Assembly: GCF_017742245.1 (NCBI RefSeq)
Contig: NZ_JAGHKO010000001.1
Span: forward strand, 1,207,061-1,271,060
Source: Niastella soli
GTDB lineage: Bacteria > Bacteroidota > Bacteroidia > Chitinophagales > Chitinophagaceae
Length of the DNA stretch: 64,000 nt
Reading direction: 5' to 3'
Below, piece after piece: positions 57,546 to 64,000 of this stretch (position 1 is its first letter; every line of letters begins with the position of its first letter). A program made the position numbers and the translations under genes. The notes under the pieces were generated by a model, which worked only from the letters and a program-made list of their open reading frames with translations, made no database searches and was not told where the DNA came from.

Positions 57546-58355
57546 TTATCCCGTAATTACAGGTTGCTGTGTTAATACCTGTTGATTGATCATTTTGCTA
57601 TGAGAAACGTAAAACGAATCGGGGCTATATAAAAATAAACAACTCCCGTCCTTTATAGTATTGATGATAGCCTTGTGCAGTGAAGGTGGCACAGCAGGAC
57701 ATCCCAGACTACGGCCCAGAACACCCTTTGCTTTTATAATGTTTTCATTTACATAATTGGCGGCATGCATTACAATACTTCTGCTGTAAGCGTTGTCATT
57801 GATGCCCGGTTCTTTTCCATCGAGCCGTAATGAAAAACCATGTTCGCCTGAGTAAGTAGTTCCTGTTACGTAAAAACCCAAACTACTCTTAAAGCTATTG
57901 GCGTCATTCGAAAATTCAGTGGCCATTTCCTTGCCTGAATTTCTACCATGCGAAACATAGGTATTGAACAACAATTTTCCTGTAGTTACATCGATCACGA
58001 ACAATCTCCTTTTTGTTGAAGGCAAACTAAAATCTACAATGGAAAGAATATGATCGTTCTTTATTGCGCCATTTGAAACAAGATCGATATAGCCTTGTAA
58101 CGCATAGTCAAATGCGGTCTGGGTAAGCCCAAGGCTGTCTAATTTTATTTGACCATACAAACTACTCAACCGTCTAAAAGCCTCACTTACATGGCTTTCA
58201 CTCATGGTCGAATCCTTTACAAGGATAGCTGTATTGGCTTTTTTGTTGTTTAGGAAATCTGATGCAGGTGCTGCATACATAAAACATACTACTACCAGTA
58301 GTAACAGCGGAATGAAGATAAATGCCTTGAATTTGGGATAGTTGGATTTTGCCAT
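57546..58355 (-). CDS. Murein L,D-transpeptidase catalytic domain protein (YkuD_2)
   Basis: A 269-residue protein with an N-terminal membrane anchor (about 11-29) and the YkuD_2 type of L,D-transpeptidase domain: RLFVIDVTTGKLLFNTYVSH, SIVMHAANYVNE (His197) and GRSLGCPAVPPSLH (Cys219). The Cys-His pair and the -GCP- motif are the catalytic features. The family catalyses or mimics 3-3 cross-links in peptidoglycan in the periplasm. It is a single gene, convergent with the beta-barrel gene and separated from mlaD by 144 bp. Confidence 0.88.
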   Translation of the reverse strand: MAKSNYPKFKAFIFIPLLLLVVVCFMYAAPASDFLNNKKANTAILVKDSTMSESHVSEAFRRLSSLYGQIKLDSLGLTQTAFDYALQGYIDLVSNGAIKNDHILSIVDFSLPSTKRRLFVIDVTTGKLLFNTYVSHGRNSGKEMATEFSNDANSFKSSLGFYVTGTTYSGEHGFSLRLDGKEPGINDNAYSRSIVMHAANYVNENIIKAKGVLGRSLGCPAVPPSLHKAIINTIKDGSCLFLYSPDSFYVSHSKMINQQVLTQQPVITG

Positions 58356-58499
58356 TCATTTGGTTTTGACTAATGCTATTAATAAAAATCAGCTTACCCT
58401 ATACTAACATATAGTGGCGAAAGTGGTTTGCCAAATGAGTGCGTTAAGTAAATTTTAACAGTTAACTGAATCAATGTTGTGTGGCTTAAAAAAGCTATT

Positions 58500-59501
58500 T
58501 TATTGCTTATTTTTGGCCGCTTCCTTGCGTTCCTTTTCTTCCTGTTTTGCTTTCTTTTTAAAATACCCACGGAATAAAAAATTGTGTTGTATGGCCTCCA
58601 GGTCATCATCTAACTTCTCACTTCCAACGCTTAGGTTCTCTATTATCACTCTCACCTGTTCGGCCGACTGTTTATCGTTTAATAATAACCCTAAGGTATT
58701 ATCGGTTGTATGCAGTTGATCACTAACCGTTTTTAAATTAGCAGTAAATGAATGGGCAGCATCGGCAGCATCATTTATTTGTTTTACTGCAGCCTGTAAG
58801 TTTGCCATGATCAAAGTATCATGCACCAGCCCATTTGCCAGGCTACCCGGTTTATTAAACTGGGCCGTGTATTCAGCAATGCGACTGCTCAGCAATTCGC
58901 TGTTGTGTGCAGCCTGTTGCAGGTTAGTGGCTGTATTAGCCAGGCTCTTATATAACGTTGCATCGGTGAGCAGTGCTCCAGCAGTACCTTCTCCTTTTAC
59001 CAGCCGGTTGCTTACAGTTTTAAAATCGGTGGTTATGGCAACCAGGTTCTCATTGTTCTTTTGCAAGGTGGCCATCATATCGTCGGTGCTCAACGTATTC
59101 TCTACCTGCAAGTGTTCGCCTCCTTCAATAGCATCGGCCTGCGGAGACCCGCCATAAATAACTATCAGTTTATTGCCGATAAACCCTTCGGCCCCTACTT
59201 TCGCTTTTGCATCCTTACGGATGAACTCCTGTGCTTTTTTCTCAATTTGCATGATCACTTTTATCCGCGAGCTGCCATTAAAGTCAACCGCTTTTACTGT
59301 ACCCACTTTAACACCCGAAAACCAAACGTTATCACCCTTTTGTAAGCCATTCACATTATCAAAAACTGCTTCCACCTTTATAGAAGGCACAAATGATTTC
59401 TTCTGGCCGCCTAATGTAAAAATCCCAACCAAAAAGATCAGCAGGCCTACTGTTACAAACAGACCAACGATCACTGCTCGTTTGTTTTTTTCCGTGCTCA
59501 T
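58500..59501 (-). CDS. mlaD: MlaD-family lipid transport protein (MCE domain)
   Basis: A 333-residue protein with one N-terminal transmembrane helix (about 10-30, AVIVGLFVTVGLLIFLVGIF) and an MCE domain (about 35-115: VEAVFDNVNGLQKGDNVWFS, VKVGTVKAVDF). The remaining coiled-coil region (QQAAHNSELLSSRIAEYTAQ) and a Lys/Glu-rich tail extend beyond E. coli MlaD. MlaD hexamers form a periplasmic ring on the MlaFE transporter that shuttles phospholipids between membranes. It lies 25 bp after mlaF. Confidence 0.92.
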   Translation of the reverse strand: MSTEKNKRAVIVGLFVTVGLLIFLVGIFTLGGQKKSFVPSIKVEAVFDNVNGLQKGDNVWFSGVKVGTVKAVDFNGSSRIKVIMQIEKKAQEFIRKDAKAKVGAEGFIGNKLIVIYGGSPQADAIEGGEHLQVENTLSTDDMMATLQKNNENLVAITTDFKTVSNRLVKGEGTAGALLTDATLYKSLANTATNLQQAAHNSELLSSRIAEYTAQFNKPGSLANGLVHDTLIMANLQAAVKQINDAADAAHSFTANLKTVSDQLHTTDNTLGLLLNDKQSAEQVRVIIENLSVGSEKLDDDLEAIQHNFLFRGYFKKKAKQEEKERKEAAKNKQ

Positions 59502-59526
59502 CAGAAAATATTTTTAGTGGTATTAA

Positions 59527-60300
59527 TCAGGTTATAAAATTGTAATCGTAAAAACTTTTTAACCGCTCATCATCACTGGCAAACACTTCTTCAAACGTCC
59601 CTTCCCTTACAAATCGACCATCCAGCAAAACCGCTAACCGGTCCCCGGTTGCTTTGGCACAGGTAAGGTCATGCGTAATGATAATGGAACTAGTGTTGAA
59701 CCTCTCCTGTACTTCATTTATGAGGTCATTTATTTCCATACTGGTAATAGGGTCAAGACCGGCAGTGGGTTCATCGTACAACATGATAGCCGGTTGCATG
59801 ATCAGTGTTCGTGCAATGCCTATGCGTTTGCGCTGACCACCCGATAATTCAGCGGGCCATTGATCAATGGTTTGGGATAGCCCCACCGCTTCAAGTGCTG
59901 TTTCTACCGCCTGCGTTAACTGGCCCTGACTTAATTGTTTTGAATTACGTAACAGCGGGAACTCCAGGTTCTCACGCACCGTCATACTATCGTACAAAGC
60001 ACTGCTCTGAAAAGAAAACCCAATGCGTAAGCGTAATTGTTCCAGCTCGCGGTAGCTGATCTTTGCGACATCGTTTCCCAGCACATTCACTACACCCTTA
60101 TCTGGCTTTAATAATCCGGCAATGATCTTTATCAATACAGATTTACCGGTTCCCGACCTACCCAACACCACTACATTCTCCCCCTGATAAAGATCCAGAT
60201 CAATGCCACGCAGCACATGATTTGTTCCAAACGATTTATATAGATCGTGTATGGAAATAACCTTTTTTGTTCTATCGATATGTTTATTCTTTTTTTCCAT
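59527..60300 (-). CDS. mlaF: MlaF-family lipid transport ABC ATPase
   Basis: Started at 60300 (MEKKNKHIDRT), where the ATG overlaps the mlaE TAA as TAATG; an ATG 18 bp upstream would lie inside mlaE. The 257-residue ATPase shows Walker A GRSGTGKSV, the Q loop FSFQSSALYDS, signature LSGGQRKRIGIAR, Walker B IMLYDEPTAGLD and the switch His in IITHDL. It powers the MlaE permease. Stop-start coupling with mlaE supports an equimolar complex. MlaB and MlaC homologues are not seen in the window. Confidence 0.94.
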   Translation of the reverse strand: MEKKNKHIDRTKKVISIHDLYKSFGTNHVLRGIDLDLYQGENVVVLGRSGTGKSVLIKIIAGLLKPDKGVVNVLGNDVAKISYRELEQLRLRIGFSFQSSALYDSMTVRENLEFPLLRNSKQLSQGQLTQAVETALEAVGLSQTIDQWPAELSGGQRKRIGIARTLIMQPAIMLYDEPTAGLDPITSMEINDLINEVQERFNTSSIIITHDLTCAKATGDRLAVLLDGRFVREGTFEEVFASDDERLKSFYDYNFIT

Positions 60301-61100
60301 TAGGGCATTCTGAACCAATTGATGATCTGTACTACAATAATTTCTTCAATAAATATCAGGAACATGGCCATCACCACTGAGGTATTGGCAGCACGGCCAA
60401 CCCCCTGTGTTCCCTGGGTAGTGTTATATCCCTGGTAACAACCCACAATGCCGATAGTAAATCCAAATAATATTGATTTTATAAACGAAGAGTAAATGTC
60501 CAGGAAACTAATGCTGTGAAAACCATTCTCTATAAAAGAAACAAAACTGGTTTGTTCGTTGCTATGCACATTTACAAATGCGCCCAGCATGGCCAGTAAG
60601 GCCATATACAACATCAGCAACGGCACCATAAAGGTGGTAGCCAATACACGGGTAACCACTAAAAATTTAAAGGGATTGGTGGCAGAAACTTCCATGGCAT
60701 CTATTTGCTCCGTTACTTTCATGGAGCCCAGTTCGGCGCCTATATTTGAACCTACTTTGCCCGCGGTGATCAAACCAGTTACTAATGGGGCCAGCGCCCT
60801 GACAATGGCAATTGTTACCAGCGATGGCAACCAGGAAGTAGCGCCAAAATCTGATAAGGAGGGCCGGCTTTGTTTGGTAAATACGATGCCTGTAATGAAC
60901 CCGGTCAAAGTTATCAGGGGTAAACTTTTTACCCCTATTGAATAACTCTGCCTCACTATTTCTTTAAACTCGTAGGGAGGTAAGAATAAGCTTCCGAAAA
61001 AGCGCGAGATAAACTGACCAAAAGCATAAACATCTGTAAAGAAGGCGTCCAGCTTTCCGGTAAAAATGTATCTGCGAGGCTGTTTCTGTTTTAAACTCAT
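60300..61100 (-). CDS. mlaE: MlaE-family lipid transport permease
   Basis: A 266-residue inner-membrane protein with five to six transmembrane helices. The MlaE signature region is SLVTIAIVRALAPLVTGLIT, followed by AGKVGSNIGAELGSMKVTEQ and IDAMEVSATNPFKFLVVTRV. FGFTIGIVGCYQGYNTTQGT is the conserved C-terminal loop. It forms the membrane core of the phospholipid transporter with MlaF. It is first in the mlaEFD operon. Confidence 0.95.
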   Translation of the reverse strand: MSLKQKQPRRYIFTGKLDAFFTDVYAFGQFISRFFGSLFLPPYEFKEIVRQSYSIGVKSLPLITLTGFITGIVFTKQSRPSLSDFGATSWLPSLVTIAIVRALAPLVTGLITAGKVGSNIGAELGSMKVTEQIDAMEVSATNPFKFLVVTRVLATTFMVPLLMLYMALLAMLGAFVNVHSNEQTSFVSFIENGFHSISFLDIYSSFIKSILFGFTIGIVGCYQGYNTTQGTQGVGRAANTSVVMAMFLIFIEEIIVVQIINWFRMP

Positions 61101-61183
61101 GGATCATAATCCATCGAAATTTAAAACCAGCATTCATTGGGCAACTAATTCCCCAATATGAATACTAATCTCGCTATGCATAA

Positions 61184-62365
61184 CTATTTATGGGCAATGG
61201 GATCGGGAGTGCCGTCTGGGTCGTTTTTAGCGACACCGGAAGAGCTTATAGCGCTTCCTTTCAGCAGTAATAAACCAGCTACGTGCGGTGTTGCCATGGA
61301 AGTACCACTAAAGATCGCATACTTACCATTTAAATAAGTGGAAGTAATTGATACGCCTGGCGCGGCTAAATCAACCACATCATTTCCATAATTTGAAAAG
61401 GAAGCAAAATTATCGAGACTATCTACTGCTGAAACGGTGTATACATTCTTAGCGTTCACCCGGCCTGGGGAATACTGGTTAGCTGGTTTGCCATCATTAC
61501 CTGCCGCAATGGCAATATAGATACCCTTGGCTGCCGTGTTTATAACCGCCTGATCTAAAATATTAGATATGGTATCTTCACCAAGACTCATATTCACTAC
61601 ATCACCTGCTTTTGCATTGGCATTTACATAAGACAAAGCCTGGATAATAGAACCCAGGGTACCTTTACCATCCTTATCAAATACTTTCAGAGCTACCAGA
61701 TTGGCATTTGAAGCAACCCCCAACACGCCAACTGAATTGTTCTTTGCGCCAATGATACCCGCAATGTGGGTACCATGACCATTGTCATCGCGAGCAGATG
61801 TTACGCCATTAATAAAGGATTTACTGCGGGCAGAGTCTGCGTTCAGATCAGGATGCGAAAAATCAATACCGGAGTCGATGATCCATGCGGTTTTACCTGT
61901 GCCGTCGCCATATCCTATGCGTTCCACATTCCAGGTAATTGTTTTTGGTTCAACCACCTTAAAACAGGAACCATAGGCAATAATGCGGTCATTTTCAATT
62001 CTACTGATGGTAGAATCCTGTCGCAACCGTGCTAACTCAAGCTGGGATAAATGAGCAACAAATCCTCTGGCGCCGCTAAAAAAGCTATTTTTCATGGCGC
62101 TCAGGTTGATCTTGTTCCGTTGCAATAAGGTATTGGTAAAAGAAGCAATACGGGTAGATGAAGTTAAACCGGCATCGGTTGCGGTTGACTCCCTGTAAGC
62201 AACTATATATTGATCAGGAATTATGCTTCCGTTATCAGTACTTTGGGGACACACACTAGTGTCGGAGTTATTGTCGCTTCCGGAATCGGAGCTTATATTT
62301 TTACGGCAAGCTGCCAGCAATATTAAACCTGTAACTAATGTGGTGGTTAATGTTTTTGTCTGCAT
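61184..62365 (-). CDS. S8 (subtilisin-like) serine protease, lipoprotein
   Basis: A 393-residue protease. The lipobox LAAC gives Cys20, followed by a Ser/Asp-rich linker. Residues about 50-130 form an inhibitor-I9-type propeptide (PDQYIVAYRES, FVAHLSQLELARLRQD). The catalytic triad is in AWIIDSGIDFSHPDL (Asp164), DDNGHGTHIAG (His197) and SGTSMATPHVAG (Ser356), and GIYIAIAAGNDG supplies the oxyanion Asn. It is probably self-activated outside the inner membrane and tethered by its lipid anchor. Single gene; the 83-bp gap to mlaE has no terminator that I can see. Confidence 0.93.
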   Translation of the reverse strand: MQTKTLTTTLVTGLILLAACRKNISSDSGSDNNSDTSVCPQSTDNGSIIPDQYIVAYRESTATDAGLTSSTRIASFTNTLLQRNKINLSAMKNSFFSGARGFVAHLSQLELARLRQDSTISRIENDRIIAYGSCFKVVEPKTITWNVERIGYGDGTGKTAWIIDSGIDFSHPDLNADSARSKSFINGVTSARDDNGHGTHIAGIIGAKNNSVGVLGVASNANLVALKVFDKDGKGTLGSIIQALSYVNANAKAGDVVNMSLGEDTISNILDQAVINTAAKGIYIAIAAGNDGKPANQYSPGRVNAKNVYTVSAVDSLDNFASFSNYGNDVVDLAAPGVSITSTYLNGKYAIFSGTSMATPHVAGLLLLKGSAISSSGVAKNDPDGTPDPIAHK

Positions 62366-62547
62366 TTATATGGGCCTCCGGGTAATATTTACGGTTTTTT
62401 AAATATTGGGATAAGTGCAGGTGATCGCTTTAACACCTTTTTAATTTTTCAAATCTGATTTCAAATTCAAATAACGCGCCAAGACAATCATGGTTCACAG
62501 TTAAATGGTCACTCCATGCATGAAATAATATATTAACACCTGCCGGT

Positions 62548-63093
62548 TTACTGGTCAACCGCAGACGCCTTTTGATCAATGGTTTGTATGAGCGCCTGCA
62601 GCGTATTGAGAATAGCTTCTTTTGTAGCTGCATCCGACACCTCTCCGTTTTCATTGAATTTTGTGCGAATAAACGGGATCAATAAAGCACCACCTGCCGG
62701 AATGTCGCTTGATAAGGCTGAAAAGATCTGCAACCAGGCGGCATGGGCCTTATCACCGCTTGAGGCGGCAGTTATTAATGCTAAAGGTTTGTTTACCAAT
62801 TCGCCGGACCTTACCGTCCATTCGATGGCATTTTTCAAAGTACCGGGCACCCCAAAAGCATATTCGGGCGAACAGATCAAAATCCCATCGGCGTCCGCCA
62901 GTTGCTGACGCCAGCTTATAACAGCTTCTGTAGGTTCCTGGTCATCAAATGCAGGCAGGGTGGCCAGTCCCTGGTAAATGGTAATTTCAACATTCGATGG
63001 CGCCCATTTTTGAACTTCTTTTACTAATAATGAATTAGTAGAGGTAGCCCGCAAACTTCCTGACACGGCCAGGATCTTTATCTTTCTATTCAT
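62548..63093 (-). CDS. NADPH-dependent FMN reductase
   Basis: Started at the ATG of MNRKIKILAVSGSLRATSTN (63093), a 181-residue flavodoxin-fold protein; a longer frame from 63183 has a Pro-rich start and would overlap the next gene. GSLRATSTNSLL is the phosphate-binding loop for FMN, CSPEYAFGVPGTLKNAIEW the second flavin contact. The family reduces FMN, quinones, azo compounds or chromate with NADPH. It lies 13 bp after the DUF2264 gene on the same strand, probably co-transcribed, though a functional link is not obvious. Confidence 0.9.
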   Translation of the reverse strand: MNRKIKILAVSGSLRATSTNSLLVKEVQKWAPSNVEITIYQGLATLPAFDDQEPTEAVISWRQQLADADGILICSPEYAFGVPGTLKNAIEWTVRSGELVNKPLALITAASSGDKAHAAWLQIFSALSSDIPAGGALLIPFIRTKFNENGEVSDAATKEAILNTLQALIQTIDQKASAVDQ

Positions 63094-63106
63094 ACGATAC
63101 GGTTCT

Positions 63107-64000
63107 TTAATTTTCAATAGCATGATCAATTGGAATGGGTTCCCCCTTCCAGGCTTTTTTGGCGGTCCAGTCGGCATCGGCATTTTGCCAGTACGGATCG
63201 GTGGCCGGCAATCCCAATACCAGAAACACCTGGGAACACAAGTACAGGCTGCCGGTTGAAATATAGGGTTCCCCCACGCCAGGTTGATGCCCCACTAATC
63301 CAATGGTCAACCAGCCCTCTTTATCAAACGTACCGGGCGTCTCCAGCTGTCTCTTCACTACTTCAAACAAAGCGCACCTAACCTGTTGGGGCAATATTTC
63401 ATTGGGCAATTGGTGCATCAGGGCCATTTTTGACAATAATTGAAAAGCGCCAAACCGGTAGGCCAGCGAACGGCCAATAGGTGGATAAGTGCCTTCCGGG
63501 GAGATCAGGCGTTCCTGTACGGCTGCATAGCGACGGGCGCGGTTTAATTCAAGCTCATAGGTCTTATTCTCATTCTGGCCACTGGTGATCAACGTTTGCA
63601 ACACTTCGAGAAACATAGGTTGAATAACAAAGCTATTATAATAATCCCAATGAAAACTGGCACCATCTCCATATGCACCATCGCCCTTATACCATTGCAA
63701 ATGCTGGGATACGGCATAGTCTACCCGCATTTTATCGCAGCTGCCTTCAAATTGTAACAGGGCGGCTTCAACCATGGCACTGAAAAAAAGCCAATTACTA
63801 TGACCAGGCGTTATTACCCGCGACGACTTAAGCGCTTCCAATACATTTTTTTTTGTTTTGGCATCGAGGCGGCCCCATAACTGGTTGGGCGCACGCAACA
63901 GTGCCTGCGATAAAAACGCCGCATCTACCAGGGCCTGACCACCTTTATAAAAATTCATATAATCAGGCACCGCAGGGTCGGTGGCGTTGCGAATGCAGCT
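63107..64000 (-). CDS. DUF2264 family protein (partial, N-terminus outside window)
   Basis: The frame is open from the window edge (64000) to the stop at 63107; no start need lie inside, since the reading frame continues upstream (SCIRNATDPAVPDYMNF). The visible 297 residues carry DUF2264 features: ALLRAPNQLWGRLDAKTKKN, VITPGHSNWLFFSAMVEAAL, HLQWYKGDGAYGDGASFHWD, YYNSFVIQPMFLEVL, and FGAFQLLSKMALMHQLP. The family forms an alpha/alpha toroid and is linked to pectin or other plant-sugar use. A full-length protein is about 400 residues or more. Confidence 0.85.
   Translation of the reverse strand, partial: SCIRNATDPAVPDYMNFYKGGQALVDAAFLSQALLRAPNQLWGRLDAKTKKNVLEALKSSRVITPGHSNWLFFSAMVEAALLQFEGSCDKMRVDYAVSQHLQWYKGDGAYGDGASFHWDYYNSFVIQPMFLEVLQTLITSGQNENKTYELELNRARRYAAVQERLISPEGTYPPIGRSLAYRFGAFQLLSKMALMHQLPNEILPQQVRCALFEVVKRQLETPGTFDKEGWLTIGLVGHQPGVGEPYISTGSLYLCSQVFLVLGLPATDPYWQNADADWTAKKAWKGEPIPIDHAIEN

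Noticed and set aside
1-64000. CRISPR array, tRNA or rRNA genes, prophage or insertion sequence with transposase
   Set aside because: No regularly spaced repeats of suitable length, no cloverleaf sequence, and no transposase, integrase or phage structural protein was recognised.

Overview
The window looks like a chromosomal stretch of a Bacteroidota species, most likely family Chitinophagaceae (Niastella/Chitinophaga-like). The reasons are two SusC/SusD pairs, a membrane-spanning propeller/Y_Y_Y/LuxR regulator, many lipoproteins with loose Bacteroidota lipoboxes, an S46 dipeptidyl-peptidase, GldM-like proteins, HYC_CC_PP and DUF3347 copper-associated proteins, and promoter boxes of the TAnnTTTG type. 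This placement is inference from gene content; no rRNA or tRNA gene was seen.

Layout. (1) 1-15341 is a polysaccharide-utilisation region. A GH30 enzyme (cut by the window edge), SusD, SusC and a GH5-CBM6 enzyme lie on the minus strand. A divergent one-component membrane regulator follows on the plus strand, then a second SusD/SusC pair facing it across a shared terminator. GH30 plus GH5 suggests a beta-glucan substrate. A direct repeat with an 11-bp period, GATG(T/G)GGT-N3-GATG(T/G)GGT, lies upstream of susC and between the GH5 and regulator genes, and is a candidate operator for this regulon. (2) 15600-20400 holds small metabolic and envelope genes: a GNAT with a Cys-rich tail, a bbp2 porin, a 42-residue membrane protein, a polysaccharide deacetylase and a DEDDh exonuclease. 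(3) 20400-23040 holds gene remnants (the C-terminus of an AbiEii-type nucleotidyltransferase and a frameshifted DUF4407 N-terminus) and two tandem GldM-like lipoproteins. (4) 23180-36400 holds a patatin, a FIST sensor with its hybrid histidine kinase, NDH-2, an RDD protein, a DPP7-type S46 peptidase, a membrane patatin and the Obg GTPase. (5) 36400-43100 holds a four-helix-bundle gene flanked by inverted octamer repeats, paaY, an aldo/keto reductase, and a phenylacetate operon (paaABCD-paaG-paaI order) with a PaaR-like operator at its promoter. (6) 43090-44560 is mostly non-coding, rich in hairpins and short tandem repeats, with one small secreted protein. (7) 44562-53577 is a heavy-metal (probably copper/silver) RND efflux cluster with two adaptors, a TolC, a CusA split into two ORFs overlapping by ATGA, and several metal-binding accessory proteins. 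(8) 53875-64000 holds a LytS/LytTR pair, a CX4CH cytochrome-like lipoprotein, an outer-membrane barrel, an L,D-transpeptidase-like protein, an MlaEFD lipid transporter, an S8 protease, an FMN reductase and a DUF2264 protein cut by the window edge.

How they work together. The first block would sense, bind, import and cleave a glucan under one regulator. The paa operon epoxidises and isomerises phenylacetyl-CoA, but paaE, paaK, paaZ, paaF, paaH and paaJ are not in the window. The efflux cluster would move metal from small periplasmic or surface metal-binding proteins through the two adaptors, CusA and TolC.

The most unusual signals are the 11-bp-phased operator, the split CusA, an adaptor signal peptide encoded by 7-bp repeats, several 7-, 8- and 10-11-bp repeat tracts in intergenic DNA, the orphan GldM-like lipoprotein pair, and the remnant zone beside it. 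All family calls come from motif recognition by eye; no database search was run.
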